Source: Azoarcus sp. (GTDB taxonomy: Bacteria; Pseudomonadota; Gammaproteobacteria; Burkholderiales; Rhodocyclaceae). From it: a stretch of DNA of 6,212 nt. The DNA lies in assembly GCA_031258035.1 (NCBI GenBank), contig JAIRNL010000007.1, forward strand, positions 1 through 6,212, in the 5' to 3' direction. Below the pieces are notes generated by a model. The model was given only the letters and a program-made list of their open reading frames with translations, ran no database searches and was not told where the DNA came from. A program made the translations under genes and the position numbers. The first letter of the stretch is position 1. Every line of letters begins with the position of its first letter. Below, one piece after another: positions 1 through 6,212 of the stretch.

Positions 1-1580
1 GCCAACCCGTCGCGGTAGTCGTCGATGTCGCCGTCGAAAGGCTGGAGACGGCCGCCATCGACCAGCAACAGGCGGTCGCAGCACGCCCGCAGCAGGGCGC
101 GGTCGTGGGAGACCAGCACCATGGCCCCCTCGTATTCCTGGAGCGCAAGGGTGAGCGCATGGCGCATTTCGAGATCGAGGTGATTGGCAGGCTCGTCGAG
201 CAACAACAGATTGGGCCGTTGCCAGATGAGAAGCGCCAAAGCCAGGCGCGACTTTTCGCCGCCGGAAAACGGCCCGCAGGCGGCGGTGGCCGGCGTGGCG
301 CGGCCATCCCGCCCATCGCCGCGAAAGTCGAAACCGCCGAGGTAGTCGCGCAGATCCTGCTCGCGCGCGTCGGGATCGAGCCGCATCATGTGGTCGAGCG
401 CGGATTCGTCGGGGCGCAGGGTTTCGAGCTGGTGCTGGGCGAAATAACCGATCGCCAGCCCCTTGCCCTCGCGCCGCCGCCCCGCCGCGAGCGCGAGCCG
501 GCCAGCCAGCAGTTTGACCAGGGTCGATTTGCCGGCGCCGTTGCGGCCCAGCAGGCCGATGCGCTCGCCGGGCCGCAAGGTCAGGCCGATGTTTTCGAGC
601 ACGTTCGCGCCGCCGTGCCCCACCGCGCCCTCCTCGATCTGCAACAGGGGATCGGGCGCCGCCGGAGAAGCGCGAAACGAAAAAACAAACGGCGTATCGA
701 GGTGGGCGGCGCGCATCCGCTCCATGCGTTCGAGCGCCCTGATCCGGCTCTGCGCCTGGCGCGCCTTGCTGGCTTTGGCCCGGAAGCGCCGGATGTAATC
801 CTCCATGTGCGCAATCTCGCGCTGCTGGCGCTCGAAAAGCGCCTCTTGTCGAGCCAGGCGCTCGCCGCGCTGGCGCTCGAAGTCGGAATAGCCGCCGTTG
901 TGGAGCGTGAGCCGCCCCTGTTCGATGTGCGCGATCCGATCGACGCAGGCGTCGAGAAAGTCGCGGTCGTGCGACACCATCATCAGGGTGCCGCGATAGT
1001 CGCGCAGCCATTGTTCGAGCCAGATCACCGCATCGAGATCGAGGTGGTTGGTGGGCTCGTCGAGCAACAGCAGGTCGGCGCGGCACATCAGCGCCTGCGC
1101 GAGATTGAGCCGCATCCGCCAGCCGCCGGAAAAATCCGCCACCGCCCGCCCGCCGTCGGCGGGCGCGAAGCCCAACCCGTCGAGCAGGGCCGCCGCGCGC
1201 GCGCGCGCCGCATAGCCGCCGATTTCCTGCATGCGCGCGTGCAACCCGGCGATGCGCTCGCCATCGCGGGCCGCCTCGGCGCGGCCCAGATCCGCTTCGA
1301 TGCGGCGCAATTCGGCATCGCCATCGAGCACATATTCGATTGCCGCGCACGGCAGGGCCGGCGTCTGCTGCGCGACATGGGCGATCACCCAGTCGGGCGG
1401 CAATGTCAGCTCGCCCCGATCCGGAAGCAACTGGCCGCGCAGCAGCGCGAAGAGGCTCGATTTGCCACTGCCGTTGGCCCCGGTCAGCCCCACTTTCCAT
1501 CCGGGGAATATCTGGAGCGAAGCGCCCTCGATCAGAAGGCGCGCGCCCCTGCTCAGGCACAGGTTGCGAAAACAGATCAC
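1..1580 (-). CDS. yheS: ABC-F family ATPase, YheS-like translation factor (C-terminus cut by window edge)
   Basis: Soluble ABC-F protein with two tandem ATPase domains and no membrane domain. Members of this family bind the ribosomal E site and modulate translation or rescue stalled ribosomes. Domain 1 has Walker A GANGSGKS (residues 34-41), signature FSGGW (150-154) and Walker B/catalytic Glu DEPTNHLD (174-181). An Arg/Lys/Glu-rich linker follows (about 225-305), matching the family's tRNA-interacting segment. Domain 2 has Walker A GRNGAGKS (345-352), FSGGE (438-442) and DEPANHLD (462-469). The N-terminus (MICFRNLCLSRGARLL) and the segment after Walker A resemble E. coli YheS more than Uup, EttA or YbiT. 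I chose GTG at 1580 because an in-frame TAG lies at 1613-1611 and the protein begins where YheS does. No clear Shine-Dalgarno is visible. The window holds 526 codons. YheS has about 637, so roughly 110 C-terminal residues are missing. The family is near certain; the YheS subtype is likely. Confidence 0.95.
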   Translation of the reverse strand, partial: MICFRNLCLSRGARLLIEGASLQIFPGWKVGLTGANGSGKSSLFALLRGQLLPDRGELTLPPDWVIAHVAQQTPALPCAAIEYVLDGDAELRRIEADLGRAEAARDGERIAGLHARMQEIGGYAARARAAALLDGLGFAPADGGRAVADFSGGWRMRLNLAQALMCRADLLLLDEPTNHLDLDAVIWLEQWLRDYRGTLMMVSHDRDFLDACVDRIAHIEQGRLTLHNGGYSDFERQRGERLARQEALFERQQREIAHMEDYIRRFRAKASKARQAQSRIRALERMERMRAAHLDTPFVFSFRASPAAPDPLLQIEEGAVGHGGANVLENIGLTLRPGERIGLLGRNGAGKSTLVKLLAGRLALAAGRRREGKGLAIGYFAQHQLETLRPDESALDHMMRLDPDAREQDLRDYLGGFDFRGDGRDGRATPATAACGPFSGGEKSRLALALLIWQRPNLLLLDEPANHLDLEMRHALTLALQEYEGAMVLVSHDRALLRACCDRLLLVDGGRLQPFDGDIDDYRDGL

Positions 1581-1656
1581 GTTCGGAGACGCAGGCGACA
1601 AAAGAAGGCGCTATTCTACGCACACACGAATTCACGCCGCCCTTGTGCTTCCGCAA
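1581..1656. promoter_or_regulatory. Divergent intergenic region with weak overlapping -10-like boxes
   Basis: This short spacer lies between the minus-strand ABC-F start (GTG at 1580) and the plus-strand start at 1657, so promoters for both genes are expected here or just inside the neighbouring genes. On the minus strand, TAGAAT (1618-1613) differs from the -10 consensus by one base and lies 32 bases upstream of the GTG. On the plus strand, the overlapping TATTCT (1612-1617) lies 39 bases upstream of the ATG. I see no convincing -35 box at the right spacing for either, and no clear operator. The assignment rests on position and AT-richness relative to the surroundings. Confidence 0.3.
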
Positions 1657-2268
1657 ATGTCCGCCCCTTCCCCTTCCCCGCTCATCCTCCTCGCCTGCGC
1701 TTTCCTTGCCGCAACCGCCACGCCAGCCGCCGCCGAAGACAATGGCAACGCCCCGCCCGAGGCCGCCCGAGGCATCGACGATCTACGCGGCGAGGCCGAG
1801 CGCTTGCGCGACGAGGCCGAAACCGCTTACCAGGCGGCCGAAGCCGCGTGCTACGGACGTTTCCTGGTCAATAGCTGCATCAGCGACGCCAAGGCCGGGC
1901 GTCTGGCTACCATCCGCCGCGCGCGCGCGCTCGAAGCCGAGGCGTACCGGCTCGAACTCGCCGAGCGCCGCCGCGCCGCCACCGAGACGGCAGAAAAAGC
2001 CGAGCGGCGCGGGGCCACGCCATTCCCGACCGAAGCCAGCGCGCCGACCGCCGACGTCGCCACGCCGACCTTGCCCCCCGTCGCCACGAGTGCGCGCAAG
2101 GGCGCCGCCGGACGTCAGGCCACGGGCGGCAAGAAATCCGACGAGCGAGCCAAATCCCGCGCCAGGGCCGCCCGCCGCGCCGAAGCGGCCCGCCGCGCCC
2201 GCGAACGCTACGACACCCGCATCCGCGAACTCGAAGAAAAAAAGGCCCGCGACGAAGACGGCCGCTGA
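1657..2268 (+). CDS. Predicted exported coiled-coil protein, function unknown (203 aa)
   Basis: I do not recognise a named family. Residues 1-26 look like a Sec signal peptide: a hydrophobic core LILLACAFLAAT, then a likely cleavage site after TPAAA (before E27). The n-region lacks a Lys or Arg, which is atypical. The mature protein is mostly charged helix. Residues 40-118 are Glu/Arg/Ala-rich and contain two cysteines, C65 and C74, in the motif CYGRFLVNSC. This resembles uncharacterised betaproteobacterial exported proteins as I remember them. Residues 119-150 are Pro/Ala/Thr-rich and look disordered. Residues 159-203 form a strongly basic Arg/Ala/Lys/Glu helix. The start is ATG at 1657; GTG at 1645 is in frame and possible. 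Neither has a clear ribosome binding site. Support for a real gene: the frame fits the gap between two firm genes, begins with an export signal and has a family-like cysteine motif. It lies 50 bases before mnmC and may be cotranscribed with it. Confidence 0.72.
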   Translation: MSAPSPSPLILLACAFLAATATPAAAEDNGNAPPEAARGIDDLRGEAERLRDEAETAYQAAEAACYGRFLVNSCISDAKAGRLATIRRARALEAEAYRLELAERRRAATETAEKAERRGATPFPTEASAPTADVATPTLPPVATSARKGAAGRQATGGKKSDERAKSRARAARRAEAARRARERYDTRIRELEEKKARDEDGR

Positions 2269-2318
2269 AAGGAAGGCCCGATCCCCCAGCCAGGCGCCAT
2301 CGCCCTGCCCACGCCTTC

Positions 2319-4217
2319 ATGCCGATCCAGCCCGCCCCGCTCCAGTTCGCCGCCGACGGCACCCCCCGCTCCGACGCCTATGACGACGTCTACCACTCCG
2401 CCGACGGCGGACTCGAACAGGCGCGCCACGTGTTCCTTGCCGGCAACGGCCTGCCGGAACGCTGGCGCGGACGGGAGCGTTTCGTCATCGTGGAGACCGG
2501 GTTCGGGCTCGGGCTGAACTTCCTGGCTGCCTGGGCGGCGTGGCGGGGCGACCCGGCGCGGCCGCGCGCGCTGCATTTCATCTCCTTCGAGCTGCACCCG
2601 TTCCGGGCAGACGACCTCGCCCGCCTGCACGGACGCTGGCCCGAACTGGCCCCGCTCGCCGCCGAACTGCGCGCCAACTGGCCCGCGCCGGCAGGCGGCA
2701 TGCACCGGCTGCACCTCGACGACGGCCGGGTGTGCCTGACGCTCTACTTCGGCGACATCCGCGTGGGACTGCCCCAACTCGACGCCCGCGCCGACGCCTT
2801 CTTTCTCGACGGCTTCTCGCCCGCGAAAAATCCCGCCATGTGGTCGGCAAAGGTTTTCCACCTGCTCTCGCGGCTGGCTGCGCCGTCGGCGACGCTGGCG
2901 ACGTGGTCGGTGGCGGGCGAAGTGCGCGAGGGCTTGCGCCGCGCCCGCTTCGTCGTCGAAAAAGCGCCCGGCTTCGGCGGCAAGCGCCAGATGCTCGTCG
3001 GGAGCATCCATCCGCAAGCCAGCCGCGCCGCCGCGCCGCCGCCCGCGATTCGTCACGCCCTCGTCATCGGCGCGGGGGCGGCGGGCACGGCGGTGGCCGA
3101 CCGGCTGGCTGCGCGCGGCTGGGAAATCGACCTCATCGACGCCGCCGAAGGGCCGGGCCGGGGCGCATCGGGCAACCATGCCGGCGTGCTGCGCCCCCAG
3201 CCCAGCCTCGACGACAACCGCATGAGCCGCCTGACCCGCATCGGCGCGCTGTACGGCTGGCTGCACATCAAAAAAGCACTGGCTGCGGGCGGCCCGTTGC
3301 GGGCGGCGGCCTGCGGCGTGCTGCATCTGGCGCGCGACGCGGCGCAGGAAGACAAAATGCGGGCCGCGACCGCGCGTCTCGCGCTACCCGGCGAACTGCT
3401 GACCCAGGTCGATGCCGCCACAGCCAGCGACATCGCGGGCTGGCCCGTTGCACGGGGCGGCTGGTTTTTCCCTGCCTGCGGCTGGGTACAACCCCACAGC
3501 CTGTGCGCGGCCAATCTCGCCGCGTGGCCGCGAAACATCCGCGCCCATTGGTCGCGCCCCGTGGCCGCCATCGCGCGCCGGGGAGAAAGCTGGCTTGCGC
3601 TGGCTGCCGACGGCGGCACGATCGCCGCCGCGCCGGTGGCGATTCTCGCCGCCGGCGTCGGACTCAAGGATTTCGCCCAGGCCGCGCCGCTGCCGGTCAT
3701 CAGCGCGCGCGGACAAGTGAGCGAGTTGCCGGCCGCGCCGGCAAGCGCCCCGCGCGCGGTCGTGTGCGGCGCAGGCTACGTCACGCCCGAAGTCGACGGC
3801 CGGCGCTGCGCCGGCGCCAGCTTCGATGTCGGCGACCCCGACCCCGCCCCGCGCCTTGCCGACCAACGGGCGAACCTGGCCAGACTCGACGCCCTGCTCC
3901 CCGGCTACGCCGCCAGGCTGGCGCCAGCCACCCTCGGCGGGCGGGTGGGGTTCCGCCCGGTCTCGCCCGACCGCCTGCCGCTGGCTGGCTCAATCCCCGC
4001 GGCAGCGGCGGCGACGCCATCCGCCTCGCTCGCCGCCCTGCCCCGCCACCCCGGCCTTTACGCCATTTCCGGTTTCGGCGCGCGCGGCCTGACATGGGCA
4101 ATGCTCGTCGGCGAGATGCTGGCTGCGCAAATCGAGGGCGACCCCTCGCCGCTCGAACGCGAACTGGTCGAGGCGATGGACCCCGGGCGCTTCTTGCTGC
4201 GCCGACGCCGGGGGTGA
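2319..4217 (+). CDS. mnmC: Bifunctional tRNA mnm5s2U biosynthesis protein MnmC
   Basis: MnmC completes 5-methylaminomethyl-2-thiouridine at wobble position 34 of certain tRNAs in the cytoplasm. The FAD domain oxidatively removes the carboxymethyl group from cmnm5(s2)U, and the N-terminal domain then methylates nm5(s2)U using S-adenosylmethionine. The methyltransferase (about residues 1-235) shows the SAM-binding motif ETGFGLGLNF (59-68) and the family motif DGFSPAKNP (164-172), whose Asp matches the conserved active-site position. The oxidoreductase starts near residue 245 with a dinucleotide-binding GAGAAG (251-256), followed by the conserved ASGNHAGVLRPQ segment. It ends with GFGARGLTWA and PSPLERELVEAMDPGRF, typical of the family C-terminus. 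At 632 aa it is close to the E. coli protein (668 aa), and both halves look intact. ATG at 2319 gives the expected family N-terminus (IQPAPLQFAADGTP). No Shine-Dalgarno is evident just upstream. Partner enzymes MnmE and MnmG are not in the window. Confidence 0.97.
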   Translation: MPIQPAPLQFAADGTPRSDAYDDVYHSADGGLEQARHVFLAGNGLPERWRGRERFVIVETGFGLGLNFLAAWAAWRGDPARPRALHFISFELHPFRADDLARLHGRWPELAPLAAELRANWPAPAGGMHRLHLDDGRVCLTLYFGDIRVGLPQLDARADAFFLDGFSPAKNPAMWSAKVFHLLSRLAAPSATLATWSVAGEVREGLRRARFVVEKAPGFGGKRQMLVGSIHPQASRAAAPPPAIRHALVIGAGAAGTAVADRLAARGWEIDLIDAAEGPGRGASGNHAGVLRPQPSLDDNRMSRLTRIGALYGWLHIKKALAAGGPLRAAACGVLHLARDAAQEDKMRAATARLALPGELLTQVDAATASDIAGWPVARGGWFFPACGWVQPHSLCAANLAAWPRNIRAHWSRPVAAIARRGESWLALAADGGTIAAAPVAILAAGVGLKDFAQAAPLPVISARGQVSELPAAPASAPRAVVCGAGYVTPEVDGRRCAGASFDVGDPDPAPRLADQRANLARLDALLPGYAARLAPATLGGRVGFRPVSPDRLPLAGSIPAAAAATPSASLAALPRHPGLYAISGFGARGLTWAMLVGEMLAAQIEGDPSPLERELVEAMDPGRFLLRRRRG

Positions 4218-4223
4218 GTCACG

Positions 4224-4244
4224 AACGGCAACGAATATGCCGTT
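4224..4244 (+). terminator. Hairpin just after mnmC, possible transcription terminator
   Basis: A perfect 7-bp inverted repeat (AACGGCA, loop ACGAATA, TGCCGTT) begins 7 bases after the mnmC stop codon. The stem can extend outward (TCACG against CATGA) if one mismatch and one bulged base are allowed. The sequence following the stem is TCATGACG with no T-run, so it is not a classical intrinsic terminator. It could help end the mnmC transcript or protect its 3' end. The position supports that role; the sequence alone does not prove it. Confidence 0.4.
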
Positions 4245-4279
4245 TCATGACGTGATTCGCTTCCCGGACCGCCACGGGC

Positions 4280-4307
4280 GAAACCCCGCCCCCCGGATCG
4301 GGGTCTC
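4280..4307. repeat. GC-rich inverted repeat upstream of the diguanylate cyclase gene
   Basis: GAAACCCCG (4280-4288) and CGGGGTCTC (4299-4307) form a 9-bp stem with one mismatch and a 10-base C-rich loop. A competing smaller hairpin, CCCCG-GAT-CGGGG (4291-4303), uses the same right arm. No T-run follows on the plus strand. It may be a second terminator-like structure for the mnmC transcript, a leader structure of the cyclase mRNA or a protein site. The rest of the 145-base gap (4218-4362) holds no convincing promoter boxes or gene. Confidence 0.35.
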
Positions 4308-4362
4308 AATCCCCATATCGCCCCGAAGGGCCGACTTCCCATTCCAGCCAAACGGACAAGCA

Positions 4363-6212
4363 ATGTCCTATCGATTTGTCGTCCTGCTCTCCAGCGCCGC
4401 CATCGCCGTGATTTTCGCGGCCCTGGGCCGGTATCTGCACGAACAGGTCGAGCGGCGGTTCGAGGCCGAACTGACCAGCAACACCAGCCGGCTCCACAGC
4501 GTCTATGCCACCCAGAACGAAATGCTGGCTCAGCGCACGGAGGCGCTGGCTTACAGCATTGCGGCCAATACCGAAATCCAGCGCTTGCTCGACGAAGGCG
4601 GCAAGGCGGTACACGCGGAAGGCGGCAGCGCCGGCGGCAAGCAGGCGGCGGCGGCGCGGCGCGCGCTCCGGCAGGCGATGGCGCGGCAATGGCGCGAACT
4701 GAGCACACGCTATGGCGTGCGACATCTGCACTTTCTGCTGCCGGGCACGGTCTCGTTCCTGCGCATGCACGCCCCGGATCGCTTCGGCGACTCGCAGGGC
4801 GAACTCCAACCCATGCTGCGCGATCTCGAACGCGATCACGCGCCCCGCAGCGGTTTCGAGATCGGCCGCACCTACGCCGGCATGCGCGGCGCCGTGCCGG
4901 TCATGCGCGCCATGCCCGATGGCAAAAAGCGCTACATCGGCATCATGGAACTTGGCTATGACATGAATAGTCATCTGGGCAATGTGAGCGAGCAGTTCGA
5001 CGTCGGCATTGCCCTGCTGCTCGACAAAAAGCGCGTCGACGCGCTGGCTCGGGAAACCCCGTCCCCCATGACCAAAATCGGGCAACACTACATCATCGCC
5101 GCCATCCGTCCGGAAATCGCCGAATGGCTCGGCACCGGCGAACTTCCCCCGCCCGCGCGCGGCAAGCCGGAAAGCCATCTGCTCAAATGGCAAAAGTACC
5201 GCTTCCAGCTCGTCACCTTCCCGATCGACAGCTATCCGGGGCAGACAGATGACGAACAGGCGCCGCCGGGAAATGTGCTGATCTGGCGCGACATCACCGC
5301 CATCGCCGCCAACTTCGCCCTCGAACGCGCGGCGGTGATCCGCGGCGCCCTGGCGGGTTATGCCATCGCCCAGCTTGGCATCCTGTTGCTGCTGCGCGTC
5401 TCGCTGCGCGAGTGGGAACGCCGCCTGAAACAGAGCACGGCCACGATCGAGAAGCTCCTGCGCCACAACGCCCTGCTCCTCGAAACCGCCGCCGACGGCA
5501 TCTGCGGCGTCGACGCGGAAGGGAAGATCACTTTCATCAACCGCGCCGCGCTTGCCATGTACGGCTACCAGGCCGCGGAGGTCATGGGCAAAAGCCTGCA
5601 TCATCTCTTCCGCCACCACCGCCCCGGCGAGCGCCCTCCCCCGACCGGGCCTTGTCCGCTCACACAGGCCCTGGCCAGCGGCAAGGCGCATGAATATGAA
5701 GCATGGCTCCGCCGGCGCGACGACAGCTATTTTCCGGCCCAGATAGCGATCACGCCGATCAGGGAGCGGGGGCGGACGAGCGGCGCGGTGGTGGTGTTCC
5801 ATGATGTCACCGAGCAACGCAACCGGCAGGAAGCGCTGTTGCAGCTCGCTCACACCGATTCGCTCACCGGCGCCAGCAACCGCCGCCACTTCCTCGACCA
5901 ACTGGAAACCGAACAGACGCGCCAACGACGCCATGGCGGCAGCGCCTCGCTCCTGATGACCGATCTCGACTTCTTCAAGCGCATCAACGACAACCATGGG
6001 CACGCCGCCGGCGACGCCGTCCTCAGCCATTTCGTGCAGATCGTCCGCCAGACCATGCGCCGCAGCGACGTCATCGGCCGTCTGGGCGGCGAGGAATTCG
6101 CCATTCTCCTGCCCGGCGACGGCATCGACGGCGCGCGCGAACTTGCGGAACGGCTGCGGCGGACGTTTGAAGCCAATCCGACCCAGGTCGACAACGTCTT
6201 CATCTCCGCCAC
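4363..6212 (+). CDS. Membrane sensor diguanylate cyclase: CACHE-like, PAS and GGDEF domains (C-terminus cut by window edge)
   Basis: It is predicted to make cyclic di-GMP from two GTP at the inner membrane in response to a sensed signal. Order: transmembrane helix 1 (about 5-24); a large periplasmic region (about 25-325) resembling a double-CACHE sensor, with an N-terminal helix around QNEMLAQRTEAL, LRMHAPDRFGD (133-143) and IGIMELG (192-198); transmembrane helix 2 (about 328-348); a short linker helix with no evident HAMP; a PAS domain (about 368-490, ETAADGICGVDAEGK and NRAALAMYGY); then GGDEF from about 495. The cyclase motifs look active: DSLTGASNRR (from D499), DLDFFKRIND (metal Asp 534/536) and GGEEF (575-579). 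An inhibitory I-site RxxD (566-569) suggests product feedback. ATG at 4363 follows GGACAAGCA, a weak ribosome binding site, and precedes helix 1 directly. The window has 616 codons; about 60 more residues of GGDEF, and anything beyond such as an EAL domain, lie outside. The ligand is unknown. Confidence 0.95.
   Translation, partial: MSYRFVVLLSSAAIAVIFAALGRYLHEQVERRFEAELTSNTSRLHSVYATQNEMLAQRTEALAYSIAANTEIQRLLDEGGKAVHAEGGSAGGKQAAAARRALRQAMARQWRELSTRYGVRHLHFLLPGTVSFLRMHAPDRFGDSQGELQPMLRDLERDHAPRSGFEIGRTYAGMRGAVPVMRAMPDGKKRYIGIMELGYDMNSHLGNVSEQFDVGIALLLDKKRVDALARETPSPMTKIGQHYIIAAIRPEIAEWLGTGELPPPARGKPESHLLKWQKYRFQLVTFPIDSYPGQTDDEQAPPGNVLIWRDITAIAANFALERAAVIRGALAGYAIAQLGILLLLRVSLREWERRLKQSTATIEKLLRHNALLLETAADGICGVDAEGKITFINRAALAMYGYQAAEVMGKSLHHLFRHHRPGERPPPTGPCPLTQALASGKAHEYEAWLRRRDDSYFPAQIAITPIRERGRTSGAVVVFHDVTEQRNRQEALLQLAHTDSLTGASNRRHFLDQLETEQTRQRRHGGSASLLMTDLDFFKRINDNHGHAAGDAVLSHFVQIVRQTMRRSDVIGRLGGEEFAILLPGDGIDGARELAERLRRTFEANPTQVDNVFISA

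Noticed and set aside
1231..1656. N-terminal extension of the exported protein upstream of 1645/1657
   Set aside because: The extra residues would be antisense to the ABC-F N-terminus and would bury the signal peptide inside the protein. A start at 1657 (or 1645) is far more sensible.
1687..1698. Possible lipobox (LLAC, residues 11-14) in the exported protein
   Set aside because: Cleavage there would leave a signal of only 13 residues with no basic n-region, and Leu at -2 is unusual. The later TPAAA site fits an ordinary signal peptidase better.
105..1874. Long plus-strand open frame (589 codons) opposite the ABC-F gene
   Set aside because: It is antisense to a gene with complete Walker, signature and linker motifs. 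Its translation is low-complexity and resembles no family, as expected from high-GC antisense frames. It also runs into the exported-protein gene.
2208..3326. Minus-strand 372-codon frame opposite the mnmC methyltransferase half
   Set aside because: It is a shadow frame of mnmC and has no domain signature.
2540..4255. Plus-strand 571-codon Arg/Pro-rich frame overlapping mnmC
   Set aside because: It is the shifted frame of mnmC. The Arg/Pro/Ala excess is typical of out-of-frame reading in high-GC DNA.
4306..6030. Long minus-strand open frame (574 codons) opposite the diguanylate cyclase gene
   Set aside because: The plus strand carries transmembrane, PAS and GGEEF motifs in one continuous frame. 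The antisense translation has no recognisable motif and exists because GC-rich codons rarely make stops in that frame.
1..6212. Search for CRISPR arrays, tRNA/rRNA genes, insertion sequences, phage or defence/toxin genes
   Set aside because: I saw no regularly spaced repeats, no tRNA-like cloverleaf, no terminal repeats and no transposase, nuclease or toxin motifs. All sequence except short gaps is accounted for by four genes.

Overview
The window is ordinary, gene-dense chromosomal DNA of high G+C content, roughly two thirds by eye. Codons mostly end in G or C, and long spurious ORFs appear on the antisense strands. The gene content is a YheS-type ABC-F ATPase, a fused bifunctional MnmC and a membrane diguanylate cyclase with CACHE-like, PAS and GGDEF modules. 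This points to a Gram-negative proteobacterium, most likely a betaproteobacterium (Rhodocyclales-like). That placement is an inference from gene type and composition, not a measurement.

Layout. Positions 1-1580 (minus strand) hold the first 526 codons of an ABC-F translation factor whose C-terminus lies beyond the left edge. A 76-base divergent spacer (1581-1656) separates it from a small plus-strand gene (1657-2268) for a predicted exported, coiled-coil, Ala/Arg/Glu-rich protein of unknown function. Fifty bases later comes mnmC (2319-4217), which encodes the two-domain enzyme that finishes the mnm5s2U wobble modification of tRNA. A 145-base gap with two inverted repeats (4218-4362) follows. 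A membrane-anchored sensor diguanylate cyclase (4363-6212) then runs off the right edge inside its GGDEF domain.

Functional themes. Two genes act on translation: the ABC-F factor at the ribosome and MnmC on tRNA. The cyclase converts a periplasmic or cytoplasmic cue into c-di-GMP. I see no evidence that the four genes form one pathway. The small exported-protein gene and mnmC could share a transcript. The cyclase is probably a separate transcription unit because of the hairpin-containing gap before it.

I found no mobile element, CRISPR array, RNA gene, phage gene or toxin/defence module. I do not think the window holds a new biological system. The most unusual signals are the uncharacterised exported protein and a strong local habit of using the rare Ala codon GCT almost only after Leu codon CTG.
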